Assembly (NCBI RefSeq): GCF_004000925.1
Contig: NZ_BIME01000002.1
Location: forward strand, 1 to 64,000
Direction of reading: 5' to 3'
DNA from: Paenibacillus illinoisensis NBRC 15959
GTDB taxonomy: Bacteria; Bacillota; Bacilli; Paenibacillales; Paenibacillaceae
DNA length: 64,000 nucleotides
In this document: piece by piece, positions 8,218 through 16,959 of the stretch
Layout: every line of letters starts with the position of its first letter
Numbering within the stretch: the stretch's first letter is position 1
Position numbers and translations under genes: made by a program
The notes under the pieces: generated by a model
Database searches by the model: none
Seen by the model: only the letters and a program-made list of their open reading frames with translations
What the model was told of the DNA's origin: nothing

Positions 8218-8521
8218 AAGACATTATGTATACTTTTCATAACGGAACGACGAAATTACATTTACGCGTCTTTTGCATTCTAAATGCCTAAAGGCGTTTT
8301 TTTGCCTGGAGCAGAAATAATTTTTTTAGGAAAAACAACACGGGAAAAATGAACTATTTTGATGCGAAAAGAGGTTAGAAATGGTAAAATAGCAATGCTT
8401 AAACAAGAATTCCGTAGAATAATATATAGTCGTTTTAACTAGTTCGTTTAATAATGAGATTTTAGAATCATAGTCTGATTGAGCTTTTGTAGTAATCATA
8501 TACTGAAGTGAGGAATTGAAC
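8218..8521. other. AT-rich intergenic region with one weak hairpin
   Basis: This gap separates the ankyrin gene from the SPFH operon. A bulged hairpin at about 8262-8303 ends in seven T residues and may terminate the ankyrin transcript. No convincing sigma-W (TGAAAC-N16-CGTA) promoter was found for the operon, although its B. subtilis relatives are reported to be under sigma-W. Confidence 0.4.
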
Positions 8522-9826
8522 ATGGCAATTATTGATGTAATTAAGTATGATGGCTCACCCGATGTGTTTGCCTGGAAGCATCCAGAGAACGAACTGGGAA
8601 CTTGGACCCAACTGATTGTGAATCAGTCACAACAAGCCATACTTTTCAAGGATGGGAGGGCGCTAGATTTATTCGGTCCAGGACGCCATACGTTAAGTAC
8701 CGCCAATATTCCGATTTTAAACCGGATTGTTAACCTACCGTTCGGTGGGAAGTCACCTTTTGCAGCAGAAGTATGGTATGTAAACCAAGTAAGCGCTCTG
8801 GATGTCAAATGGGGAACAGCGAATCCGATTCAGATTCAAGACCCCAAATATAACATTATCGTTCCTGTAAGGACTTTTGGTCAGATGGGAATCAAAATTG
8901 CTGATTCACGCAAATTTCTGGTCAAGTTGGTAGGAACATTGCCTGAATTTAACCAAATCAATCTGGTCAATTATTTCCGCGGGTTGATCATTATGAATAT
9001 TAACTCCATGTTGTCTTCCTACTTAGTACATAGAAAAGTTAGTGTCTTGGAAATCAACGCCTATATCGCAGAAATATCCCGACATTTTGCAGATACAATA
9101 GCTTCAACATTTGATGAGTTTGGCATCGAATTAATTAATCTGTATATACACAATATCAATCTGCCTGAAGAGGACCCTTCCGTCATCCGGTTGAGGGAAG
9201 CACTGGCACGCAAAGCCGAGATGGATATTATCGGATACACCTATCAGCAGGAACGCTCTTTCGATACGCTTGAAGGGGCAGCCAAAAATGAAGGAAGCAT
9301 GCAGTCCGACATTATGGGTGCAGGGCTTGGAATGGGTATGGGTGTTGGTCTCGGAGGTTCCTTCAGCAGTGAAATGTCCCAAATGTCACGGGTAATGTCT
9401 ACTACTGAAACGCCACCCATGCATATGTGCGAGCACTGCCACCATCCGAATCAGGAACAAGCCTCTTTTTGCAGTAAATGCGGTAAGTCTTTGAAAAAGG
9501 AAGCAGCCTCAACGGATTGCAACAATTGTGGACATTCATTACAAAAGGGGACCAAATTCTGTCCTAATTGCGGTGACAAATATCATGCATGCCCTTCGTG
9601 CGGAGCAGATAATCCGGAGACCGCTGTAGAATGTATTCAGTGTCATCAGCCCATGCCAAGTCCTTGTCCAAAATGTAGCCACATGAATTCTGGAAACACC
9701 AAATTTTGCGGCAATTGTGGCACCAATCTGGCATTAAAATGCAGTCAATGTCAGCATGAAGTGAAACCGGGTCAGAAGTTCTGTCTGGATTGCGGACACA
9801 ATCTGCAAAAGGGGGGACAGGTCTAG
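8522..9826 (+). CDS. SPFH-domain protein fused to five zinc ribbons (YdjI-like)
   Basis: This 434-residue protein has an N-terminal SPFH/band-7-like domain (about 1-250) similar to B. subtilis YdjI. A Gly/Met-rich linker (about 260-295) follows. The tail holds ten CxxC knuckles forming five zinc ribbons, from CEHC/CSKC to CSQC/CLDC. YdjI belongs to the membrane-stress operon ydjFGHI with PspA; here the ribbons that YdjG carries separately seem attached to the SPFH protein. ATG 8522 was preferred over TTG 8516 because GTGAGGA lies seven bases before it. The stop overlaps the next start by one base. It is likely a membrane-associated scaffold. Confidence 0.85.
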   Translation: MAIIDVIKYDGSPDVFAWKHPENELGTWTQLIVNQSQQAILFKDGRALDLFGPGRHTLSTANIPILNRIVNLPFGGKSPFAAEVWYVNQVSALDVKWGTANPIQIQDPKYNIIVPVRTFGQMGIKIADSRKFLVKLVGTLPEFNQINLVNYFRGLIIMNINSMLSSYLVHRKVSVLEINAYIAEISRHFADTIASTFDEFGIELINLYIHNINLPEEDPSVIRLREALARKAEMDIIGYTYQQERSFDTLEGAAKNEGSMQSDIMGAGLGMGMGVGLGGSFSSEMSQMSRVMSTTETPPMHMCEHCHHPNQEQASFCSKCGKSLKKEAASTDCNNCGHSLQKGTKFCPNCGDKYHACPSCGADNPETAVECIQCHQPMPSPCPKCSHMNSGNTKFCGNCGTNLALKCSQCQHEVKPGQKFCLDCGHNLQKGGQV

Positions 9827-10557
9827 TGACTACGAAACAAAGTAACTTCCTGATTTTAAATGCGATCTATCTGATCTGTATCGTGGTAACCTCTGTCGTT
9901 TCATTTACGATATTCAATGATGCGGTAGGGTCTGTTGCATTTTGGATCAATCTGGTCGCTTCCTACGTCGCGATTACCGCTATCTGGATATATGTACGTT
10001 ATATCATGAGCAATTTGGAACAGGTTAAACGGTTTGTGCCTGGTTATACAGCATTGGGTGTAGTTGCAGTCATGTACCTCCTTTGTGTAGTCTTTTACTC
10101 TCTATTCACAAGCATAGCTCATCTTTCATTTCGCTTATTCACGTTAGTACATATCGTAACATTGGCACTGGCATTGGTTCTGTGCGGCATTATTATAATT
10201 TATATTCGAAATACGCAACGTCAGGAAGCAGGCATGCAAACGAAAATGGTAACACTGCAGCTAATCGAAAAAGCTCTTCAACAATTACATCATACGCTGG
10301 GAAATCCTCTAACAGCATCAGTGGATGAGCAGAGGAGAGATGTCAAATCTCTCATTGAGCTAGTAAGATACAGTGATCCCATTACTCCAGATTCACTTAT
10401 ATATAACGATCACCAAATTTTGCTGGATATTGAATTAATGAATAGTGAAATTGCCACGGGTGAAGGGGTTAACAGCGAGCGGCTTGCTGGGCAATTATCA
10501 CAATTAAAACACCGGTTAACTGAGCGGAATCGACAATTAATCGCTAGCAAATCATGA
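9826..10557 (+). CDS. Four-helix membrane protein of the SPFH operon (YdjH-like)
   Basis: This 243-residue protein starts at GTG 9826, which shares a base with the previous stop codon, so translation is probably coupled; GGGGGG precedes it. It has four hydrophobic segments at about residues 9-29, 36-53, 70-92 and 98-125. A cytoplasmic helical region follows, with Gln/Leu-rich coiled-coil character. Size, topology and position match YdjH of B. subtilis, but sequence homology was not tested. It probably anchors the SPFH/zinc-ribbon protein at the membrane (inference). Confidence 0.72.
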   Translation: MTTKQSNFLILNAIYLICIVVTSVVSFTIFNDAVGSVAFWINLVASYVAITAIWIYVRYIMSNLEQVKRFVPGYTALGVVAVMYLLCVVFYSLFTSIAHLSFRLFTLVHIVTLALALVLCGIIIIYIRNTQRQEAGMQTKMVTLQLIEKALQQLHHTLGNPLTASVDEQRRDVKSLIELVRYSDPITPDSLIYNDHQILLDIELMNSEIATGEGVNSERLAGQLSQLKHRLTERNRQLIASKS

Positions 10558-10576
10558 GTTTTCAGGAGGAAAAGCT

Positions 10577-10981
10577 GTGAAAAAATTTTTCGGGATCATC
10601 TTAATTTTGATTTCATCGCTAACTATTCTTTTCTCGCTGTTTTTAGTATCAGAAGGCACGGATGTTGCCGTCATTAGTACCATTATATTCTTTGTACCTG
10701 GTGTTATCGTGCTTGTTACGGGGATTAAAATGTGCAGTAAACCGAAGTTTCACTCTCACGCGTATGCCGCTGATACTTATCACCACCACTCCAATCATGA
10801 TGAGTATTATGAGGAAGAATATGATGAAGAGTATGAACAATATGAACAATATGAAGATGAGTTTGAGAAACCCCAAGAGGCTGTTTCGGTAAATTGCCCC
10901 GGATGTGGAGCCAAAGCAAAAGTATATCCGAATATGTCGACAGAATGTGAATACTGTGGAACGACAGTTCGAATATCCTGA
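10577..10981 (+). CDS. Membrane protein with His/acidic linker and C-terminal zinc ribbon
   Basis: This 134-residue protein starts at GTG 10577 with AGGAGG seven bases upstream. Two hydrophobic segments (about 3-24 and 32-51) are followed by a His-rich patch (about 59-74), a Glu/Tyr repeat tract (about 75-95) and one zinc ribbon, CPGC near 110 and CEYC near 123. The fold echoes YdjG and the ribbons of the first operon gene. The His and acidic tracts suggest metal binding or charge-based interaction. It is the third gene of the operon, 19 bases after the second. Confidence 0.75.
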   Translation: MKKFFGIILILISSLTILFSLFLVSEGTDVAVISTIIFFVPGVIVLVTGIKMCSKPKFHSHAYAADTYHHHSNHDEYYEEEYDEEYEQYEQYEDEFEKPQEAVSVNCPGCGAKAKVYPNMSTECEYCGTTVRIS

Positions 10982-11048
10982 AGCGAAAATCTATCCTAAA
11001 CAATCAACAGATTATGAGTATTGTGGAACAACGCTGCGGGCATCTTGA
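10919..11048 (+). repeat. Decayed tandem copy of the zinc-ribbon coding end
   Basis: The last 63 bases of the gene (10919-10981) recur in diverged form at 10986-11048, in another frame and without a start. The encoded ends are KVYPNMSTECEYCGTTVRIS and KIYPKQSTDYEYCGTTLRAS, each followed by TGA. Twelve of the 20 residues agree by eye, and one zinc-binding Cys is replaced by Tyr in the second copy. It looks like the remnant of a second paralogous gene or domain after deletion. Confidence 0.75.
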
Positions 11049-11131
11049 TCTGGCTCGACTGAAGTGTAATTCAATTCTATAGGATAAAGTTTGCGTACAA
11101 AAACCTAAATTAGAATATTATAGGCATTCAA

Positions 11132-11174
11132 AAACGCCTCAGACCTCATTTCCATTCAGGTCGGGGGCGTTATT
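11132..11174. terminator. Bidirectional terminator
   Basis: AACGCCTCAGACCT pairs with AGGTCGGGGGCGTT, with two G-T wobbles or mismatches. T-rich flanks lie on both sides. It serves the SPFH operon and the convergent gene at 11219-11941. Confidence 0.75.
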
Positions 11175-11218
11175 TATATTGCAGTCTGGGCTATAAGAGT
11201 GCTAGAAAAGAAGTTTTA

Positions 11219-11941
11219 TCAGGGTATCCCTTGATCATGGACGATACCAATAAGGATGTGGTCCTGACCGATCTGCTCAAATACCAGACGCAGTGTATGC
11301 CAATCTTTTCCCTCGGCGTCTGTGCCTTTAACATGGAATTCAACGAAATCATGATTGGCCTCAGGGTATATCTCGTGTAAATTACCAGGATGAGCATCTT
11401 TGCCAAGAAGAACATTTACAGCGTTTTCGCCATCATGAATAAAGTCCTTGTTATACACATATTTAAGATGATAATCTGCATAGGTCATTTTGATTTTGTC
11501 ATCGTCCATATCAGGTAGTGTTCGCCATACATATCTGGTAGGATCTCTCAGTAGGTTGCTAATCTCATCTGGTGTGAACACCAGATCATGGACTGGGTCA
11601 ATGTTGGCAAAAGGGGAGAAGCGGACTCCATCCGCTGAAGCCCATGAAGCTACAGTCTCCATGTCTTTTTCTGAAAGAGCTTTAATAATACTTGTGGATG
11701 CTTCGGTAACGGACAGTGGTTGACGCTCCTGGGATTCGACGGGCTTCTTGTTAGTTCTGGCTCCTTGTGATAATGCTTCACCTTCCGCCGCTGGATAGCT
11801 TTTCATCTGGATTTCCTGTCGTTTCTGCATGTTCTCTGAGGTTTGAATCTTCGAACGCTCCTCAGGAGCTGAACTATAGGCCGCCAGAGCTAAAGTGACG
11901 ATGATCCCGAGTGCAAGATATGTGATTGTATTCCACTTCAA
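11219..11941 (-). CDS. Secreted or membrane-anchored hypothetical protein
   Basis: This 240-residue protein has an N-terminal hydrophobic segment (about 6-22). A charged, probably disordered linker runs to about residue 75, followed by a folded domain of about 160 residues. That domain begins with a helix (SVTEASTSIIKALSEKDMET) and resembles lipoprotein-like secreted proteins of Bacillales, but no named family is recognised. No Cys lipobox is present. The TTG start at 11941 has AGGTGGGG upstream. It is a single gene, convergent with the SPFH operon. Confidence 0.72.
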   Translation of the reverse strand: MKWNTITYLALGIIVTLALAAYSSAPEERSKIQTSENMQKRQEIQMKSYPAAEGEALSQGARTNKKPVESQERQPLSVTEASTSIIKALSEKDMETVASWASADGVRFSPFANIDPVHDLVFTPDEISNLLRDPTRYVWRTLPDMDDDKIKMTYADYHLKYVYNKDFIHDGENAVNVLLGKDAHPGNLHEIYPEANHDFVEFHVKGTDAEGKDWHTLRLVFEQIGQDHILIGIVHDQGIP

Positions 11942-12122
11942 ATGATAACCCCACCTTTCCGTCCTTATATGTTCTTACCCGCATATACGCCATGACTCAC
12001 AAGAAAATAAAGATAGACCAAGGAAGAAAGATATGCACCGCCCCCTTTAACAGCATGATCTCAGCGCTCCGGGCATACATTACAACAATGAGATGTTCGC
12101 CCATAAGGAGGAAAAAATTAGC

Positions 12123-12695
12123 ATGATCAATCCGATTTTGCAAATCCCGAATATTCAGCTCGCGGGTGATTCCACTGCTGTACTGAACTATCAGCGAGAT
12201 CCGCGAAATTATGTTACGCAGTTATTCGGGGAACAACTGCCCACCATTCAAAATGGCTTTTTCAATGTACACATGAGCAAGGGGATTATTGTTCAGCCTC
12301 ACTGGCATACCAACACGACGGAAATGATTGTCCTGATTAGTGGAGAGATTACTACATCCGTATTTGATCCCTTTTCCCGCAGGCGGATTAATTATCATTT
12401 GAAACCCGGTCAAGTCTCCATTTTCCCCAAGGGATGGTTCCACTGGTTTGTGGCAGATACGGACGATGTTCACTTGCTGACCATCTTTGATCAGCCCACT
12501 CCTGATATTGTGCTGGGGGCAGACTTCCTGGCTGCAACACCTCCTGAGGTGGCGCATAGAGCCTACTGCATTGACGAAGAAGCTTATGCCCAAGCGGTTG
12601 CATCCATACAAAATGATGCGATCCTGGGACCGCCAATTGGTTGTGTGGAGTCCGTTTCGGACCAAGTGAACCCAGCATCTAAAAGCAAAGGATGA
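12123..12695 (+). CDS. Cupin-domain protein
   Basis: This 190-residue single-cupin protein has metal-ligand positions H60, H62, E67 and H107, in PHWHTNTTE and KGWFHWF. It is clearly a paralogue of the 316-1098 protein: the order of motifs, the aligned LLTIFDQPTPD / LLAIFDAPVPE blocks and the ILGPPIGC / FIGPPADC ends all match. It lacks the Pro/Asn/Gln tail. ATG 12123 follows AAGGAGG. The function is unknown; a metal-dependent enzyme or a structural protein is possible. Confidence 0.85.
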   Translation: MINPILQIPNIQLAGDSTAVLNYQRDPRNYVTQLFGEQLPTIQNGFFNVHMSKGIIVQPHWHTNTTEMIVLISGEITTSVFDPFSRRRINYHLKPGQVSIFPKGWFHWFVADTDDVHLLTIFDQPTPDIVLGADFLAATPPEVAHRAYCIDEEAYAQAVASIQNDAILGPPIGCVESVSDQVNPASKSKG

Positions 12696-12721
12696 CTTTA
12701 GTTTCATTTCAGATCATGGCG

Positions 12722-12762
12722 AAGCCTGTGACCAGAATACACGTCTGGTTACTGGCTTTTGT
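12722..12762 (+). terminator. Terminator after second cupin gene
   Basis: AAGCCTGTGACCAG pairs with CTGGTTACTGGCTT around a short loop and is followed by T-rich sequence. Confidence 0.75.
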
Positions 12763-12847
12763 TTTGCACAAATATACACAACCAAGTTTCTTGGTTAATA
12801 TAGATTTAGCATGTAATCACACTTAGGGTTTACGGAGGGGAACATGG

Positions 12848-13528
12848 ATGACGACAATGGATATGGTATTGCTGGAAAAAGCGATGAGTTATGCGCCCAT
12901 TCTGATGTTTGATCAGAACGAACCGTTTTATCCGGATCTGGTTGGTATTTCACTGCTCGAGAAACCTGGTCCTTCACCTTCGTTTAGGCGTGAGATCCTT
13001 TTCCCGGTTGAGGCCGTGCAATTTGTGATTGAGTATGCGATATGGTGGGATTATGAGATAGGGCACCTGTATGAAATGGAACATGTATGGATCTATGTGG
13101 GTCATGATGGAGAGGTAGTGGATTGTGAAGCCAGTTTTCATGGTAAAGTGCTGCGCGGGATGCTGAGGGATCGGGTGAATATGGTTGATCGTCACGTCTG
13201 CCTCTATTCACAGCCAGGTAAGCACGCGTTCTCCCCGCTTCCTGTCGTGTTTGAGCTGCTTCCCGATTTGTATTCCTCTGCAGGTATCCAAGCCGGATGT
13301 GACGGCCTATTGGTAAACGACTTGTTCCAAAATTATTATGAGACCAATGAATTCATTGATGCCCGGGTAAGGAAATATCTCCAGACCAAAGCCTTTGTGC
13401 CGACAATGCTGTTTGAGGAGTATATACTTGGACCGGAGAAGTTTATCCTATGGGACGAGTTATTTGAGATAATTCCACATCGAATCAAGAGCCGTCTGCT
13501 GGAGCTGGAGCAAATGTTTGGAACATAA
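12848..13528 (+). CDS. Uncharacterised protein, possibly Vps62/NPP1-like
   Basis: This 226-residue protein has no signal peptide or membrane segment. The first half contains YAPILMFDQNEPFYPD, then IWWDYEIGHLYEMEHVWIYV and SQPGKHAFSP. The order Tyr-Ala-Pro-(large) / Trp-acidic-His-x-Glu-His-Val / Gly-Lys-His-Ala recalls the Vps62/NPP1-like beta-sandwich family. This is a by-eye resemblance only. The start is ATG 12848, with GGAGGGG just upstream. It stands alone between terminators. Confidence 0.75.
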   Translation: MTTMDMVLLEKAMSYAPILMFDQNEPFYPDLVGISLLEKPGPSPSFRREILFPVEAVQFVIEYAIWWDYEIGHLYEMEHVWIYVGHDGEVVDCEASFHGKVLRGMLRDRVNMVDRHVCLYSQPGKHAFSPLPVVFELLPDLYSSAGIQAGCDGLLVNDLFQNYYETNEFIDARVRKYLQTKAFVPTMLFEEYILGPEKFILWDELFEIIPHRIKSRLLELEQMFGT

Positions 13529-13610
13529 TGAGCTTTCTGCAGCGCAAAGTTTTACAAGAGTACAGCAATAAATAAAAATAACTAAAGCAATAATCGCTAT
13601 CAAGATCAAT

Positions 13611-13655
13611 AATAAGTGCTTCTTTTCCTAATCAGGAGTAGAAGCACTTATTTGT
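13611..13655. terminator. Bidirectional terminator
   Basis: AATAAGTGCTTC (13611-13622) pairs exactly with GAAGCACTTATT (13641-13652). It lies between convergent genes. Confidence 0.8.
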
Positions 13656-13668
13656 GTTAAGGATTTAT

Positions 13669-14553
13669 TTAACTTTTAAAAATGAGATCCATAAATCGGT
13701 TGGCCGCCAGGGAAATAGGCATGTTCCGTTTGGTCATAATCCCCACATGTGAAGGGGGAAGAGGGACATCGAGCTGAATTTCAAACAGTGAACCTTCTTC
13801 CAGCTCCTTGGAGATAAATTCACGGGTTACATAAGAAATACCCAATCCCCGCCGTGCGAATTCAATGAGCAGATCAACGCTTCCGACCTCAATTTCAGGC
13901 TTCAGTGTGTAACCGTAGCTATTAAACAATTCCGTTATGGCCATACGAACCCGGCTGTTCCGCGAGAAGAGAATAAGCTGGTGCTCAAGCAGCATATCCA
14001 GTGTCATCACTTTGTCCTTCAACTGAGCATAACGTTCGCCCGCGACGAAGCAATCCTTGAGCTGTATGCTTTCACGGACCTCCAGCTGTGGATCAACAAT
14101 CGGCATCCGTACAACACCGAGATCAATTTTGCCCTCTTTCAGAAACGTAATGACTTCCGGCGTTGTCCCATGACTTAGATGCAGCTTAATGTTGGGATAG
14201 AGGGTATGGAATTCTTCCAGGTAAGCAAGCATGTAATGTTTGAACAAGGAGTCACTGCCGCCGATTCGAAGCTCTCCACTGTCCAGACTTTTCAATGCAG
14301 CCATTTTCTCTTCTGCTAGAGAAATCAGAATCTGGGATTGTTCAATATAGGAATATAGGCTAACGCCTTCCTGCGTCAATGCCACCCCTTTGGAATTCCG
14401 ATAAAACAATGTAAGGCCGAAACTTTCCTCCAGCTGCTTGATGGCATGGCTGACACTGGGTTGAGTGATATAGAGTGCCTTGGCAGCTTGAGTCAAACTT
14501 CCGGTTTTGGCAGCCCAGTAAAAGACTTTATATAACTCATAATTTGTTGTCAT
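13669..14553 (-). CDS. LysR-family transcriptional regulator
   Basis: This 294-residue protein has the LysR winged helix at about residues 1-60 (AAKTGSLTQAAKALYITQPSVSHAIKQLEE) and a periplasmic-binding-like effector domain at about 90-290. It is transcribed divergently from zwf, 112 bases apart, and two inverted repeats lie between. By LysR habit it probably controls the divergent operon and itself. The effector may be a pentose phosphate or redox metabolite (inference). The ribosome binding site is weak, with GGAG unusually far upstream. Confidence 0.93.
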   Translation of the reverse strand: MTTNYELYKVFYWAAKTGSLTQAAKALYITQPSVSHAIKQLEESFGLTLFYRNSKGVALTQEGVSLYSYIEQSQILISLAEEKMAALKSLDSGELRIGGSDSLFKHYMLAYLEEFHTLYPNIKLHLSHGTTPEVITFLKEGKIDLGVVRMPIVDPQLEVRESIQLKDCFVAGERYAQLKDKVMTLDMLLEHQLILFSRNSRVRMAITELFNSYGYTLKPEIEVGSVDLLIEFARRGLGISYVTREFISKELEEGSLFEIQLDVPLPPSHVGIMTKRNMPISLAANRFMDLIFKS

Positions 14554-14617
14554 AGATATTGTCTATAGCTCCTGTGAAATATATTAATTACTTGTATGGC
14601 TATAAAACGTATTATAG
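14552..14617. promoter_or_regulatory. Candidate LysR operators between lysR and zwf
   Basis: Two inverted repeats are visible. ATAGA-N5-TCTAT (14552-14566) overlaps the LysR start codon. CTATAA-N6-TTATAG (14600-14617) lies about 50 bases before zwf and contains a possible -10, TATAGT. Both have the dyad form common in LysR targets and share the TATAG-type half site. Confidence 0.5.
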
Positions 14618-14665
14618 TGTAACTACAGAAAAGAAACCAGAGTTACTTGGAAGGAGAACGGTGAA

Positions 14666-16189
14666 ATGGAACCAACGAGCATTATTTTATTTGGTGCTAC
14701 TGGCGATTTAGCCAAAAGAAAAATATATCCTGCCTTATACAATTTATATATTGAGCAGAAACTTCCTGAAACCTTCTCACTGATTGGCCTGGGCCGCAGA
14801 GAATGGTCTGATGAATTTTTTCAGGCACAAGTTGAAAAGTCATTGAATGAATTCTCTAGACGCAAGCCGGATCCAGAACGTGTGAAGTCATTCGTGCAGG
14901 CTTTTCGATACAATGTATTGAATATTAGCCATAAGGAAGATTATATACAGCTGTTAAAATTGGTTGAACAGAGAGAAGCAGAGCTGGGCATTCCGTCCAA
15001 TCGCCTGTTCTATCTGTCTGTCGGCCCAGAATTCTTCGAACCGATCGCCGAAAATATCCAAAGCAGCGGACTTGGATCCACTGAAGGCTGGAAGAGACTC
15101 GTAATTGAGAAACCTTTCGGTCATGATCTGCAATCGGCCCGTGATCTTAATCACAAACTGAGTGAGGCATTCACGGAAGAAGAGATCTATCGGATTGACC
15201 ATTATCTCGGCAAACCAATGGTACAGCGTTTGGAAACCTTGCATCAGAGCAATCCGATCATGAAAGCATTGTGGAACAACCGTTACATCTCCAACGTGCA
15301 AATCACGGCTAACGAGACTGTTGGCGTGGAGGAACGTGCTTCTTACTATGATCATGTAGGAGCCGTGCGGGATATGTTCCAGAATCACATGCTGCAATTG
15401 CTCATGATGATGGCCATCCAGCTTCCATACAACAGCACGACCGAAAAGGTTGGGCAGAAGAAAAAGCATATTATGGAATCGATCGAGCCGCTGCAGAAAC
15501 AAAATGTGGGTGCAAGCGTGATTCGTGGACAATATGCTGAAGGATTCATCCAAGGCAAAGCGGTAAGCGCGTATGCTGCCGAGCCGGGCGTTGCCGAAAA
15601 TACAATGAACGATACCTTTATAGCTGCGAAATTGCAGATTGATGACTTCTTCTGGCGCGGGGTTCCATTCTACATCCGCACAGGTAAACGAATGAAGGAG
15701 AAATCAACACGTATCGTCATCGAATTCAAGGAACCGTCTGGTCAATCAAATGCAGCGAAGAGCAATGGCTCTAAGCCAAACCTGCTTGTCATTGAAATGA
15801 GTCCTGATCAAAGCATGACACTTCAGCTCAATGCGAGCGACCCTCAGAACAAAGGGGAATTCAAGCCGGTTCACATTGATTTGGCACCTGATCGGGAAGA
15901 TCTGGCCGAAGCATATGAGAACCTGATTCGTGACGCGCTCCAAGGGGATCCAACGTTCTTCGCTCATTGGGATGAAGTTGAATTGTCCTGGGCTTGGGTT
16001 CAACCAATCTTGGAGGCATTTGAGGAAAATCTGCTGCCGCTTCATCTCTACCCTGCAGGTAGCTATGGTCCTGTGGAATCAGACGAGATGCTTGCTGCCG
16101 AAGGTCATCACTGGTGGTTCGATGAGCCGTCAGAACAATTCGCTGAAGATGCACTGGCTGCACCACTCGCTGTAAATTCAAACTTGTAA
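14666..16189 (+). CDS. zwf: Glucose-6-phosphate 1-dehydrogenase
   Basis: This 507-residue enzyme oxidises glucose 6-phosphate with NADP to 6-phosphogluconolactone, the entry to the oxidative pentose phosphate pathway. The coenzyme motif GATGDLAKRKIYPALYNL starts near residue 10, and the active-site motif RIDHYLGKPMVQ lies near 175. The length matches the family. ATG 14666 follows AAGGAG. It is the first gene of a three-gene operon with transaldolase and 6-phosphogluconate dehydrogenase; gaps of 32 and 72 bases carry no terminator. No lactonase gene is in the operon. Confidence 0.97.
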   Translation: MEPTSIILFGATGDLAKRKIYPALYNLYIEQKLPETFSLIGLGRREWSDEFFQAQVEKSLNEFSRRKPDPERVKSFVQAFRYNVLNISHKEDYIQLLKLVEQREAELGIPSNRLFYLSVGPEFFEPIAENIQSSGLGSTEGWKRLVIEKPFGHDLQSARDLNHKLSEAFTEEEIYRIDHYLGKPMVQRLETLHQSNPIMKALWNNRYISNVQITANETVGVEERASYYDHVGAVRDMFQNHMLQLLMMMAIQLPYNSTTEKVGQKKKHIMESIEPLQKQNVGASVIRGQYAEGFIQGKAVSAYAAEPGVAENTMNDTFIAAKLQIDDFFWRGVPFYIRTGKRMKEKSTRIVIEFKEPSGQSNAAKSNGSKPNLLVIEMSPDQSMTLQLNASDPQNKGEFKPVHIDLAPDREDLAEAYENLIRDALQGDPTFFAHWDEVELSWAWVQPILEAFEENLLPLHLYPAGSYGPVESDEMLAAEGHHWWFDEPSEQFAEDALAAPLAVNSNL

Positions 16190-16221
16190 TTCAAAAAACA
16201 AATTAACTGGAGGGTTTTAAC

Positions 16222-16887
16222 ATGAAATTTTTCATCGATACAGCAAACTTGGAAGACATCAAAAAAGCATACAAAATCGGCGTCCTGTCCGGTGTAACAA
16301 CTAACCCATCATTGGTAGCCAAAGAAGGCATTAAATTTGAAGATCGCATTGAGGAAATCTTGCGTGAAGTACCTGAAGTTGAATCCGTATCTGCAGAAGT
16401 AACACCGGATGCCCTTACAGCTGAAGAAATGATCGCTCAAGCGAACGAACTGATCAAAATCAACAATAACGACAAAAACATTACAATTAAGCTGCCAATG
16501 ACACTTGCAGGACTTGAAGCTTGCCGTTACCTCACCAAAAAAGGTGTGAAAACCAACGTAACGTTGATCTTCACTGTGAATCAGGCACTCCTTGCAGCAC
16601 GCGCAGGCGCTACTTATGTATCTCCATTCCTCGGACGTCTGGATGATATTTCGGAAGATGGTGTTCAATTGGTTGCCAAAGTAGCTGAATTGTTCCGTAC
16701 ACATAACCTGGATGCTCAAATTATCGCAGCTTCCGTAAGACATCCAGACCACGTTACACGTGTAGCTATGGCTGGAGCACATATTGCTACGGTTCCATTC
16801 TCTGTCATTGAACAAATTTCCAAACACCCACTGACGGATCAAGGCATGGATAAATTCGCAGCGGACTGGAAAAAAACAGTTCAATAA
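16222..16887 (+). CDS. tal: Transaldolase (small, TalC/FSA-type)
   Basis: This 221-residue enzyme begins [20 protein letters not shown] and has [11 protein letters not shown] and the catalytic-lysine segment ITIKLPMT (Lys near residue 90). Size and motifs fit the short transaldolase / fructose-6-phosphate aldolase class rather than the 300-residue class. It interconverts sedoheptulose 7-phosphate and glyceraldehyde 3-phosphate with erythrose 4-phosphate and fructose 6-phosphate. CTGGAGGG precedes the start. It sits between zwf and gnd, linking the oxidative and non-oxidative branches. Confidence 0.95.
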   Translation: MKFFIDTANLEDIKKAYKIGVLSGVTTNPSLVAKEGIKFEDRIEEILREVPEVESVSAEVTPDALTAEEMIAQANELIKINNNDKNITIKLPMTLAGLEACRYLTKKGVKTNVTLIFTVNQALLAARAGATYVSPFLGRLDDISEDGVQLVAKVAELFRTHNLDAQIIAASVRHPDHVTRVAMAGAHIATVPFSVIEQISKHPLTDQGMDKFAADWKKTVQ

Positions 16888-16959
16888 GGGTAACTTCTGA
16901 TTAGCGAATTCAATCAGACTAAACGTTTCCTATAAAACAAAGAGCATGGGGAGGACATA

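Noticed and set aside
8300..8521. Sigma-W promoter for the SPFH operon
   Set aside because: No TGAAAC-N16-CGTA-like pair at a suitable spacing was found.
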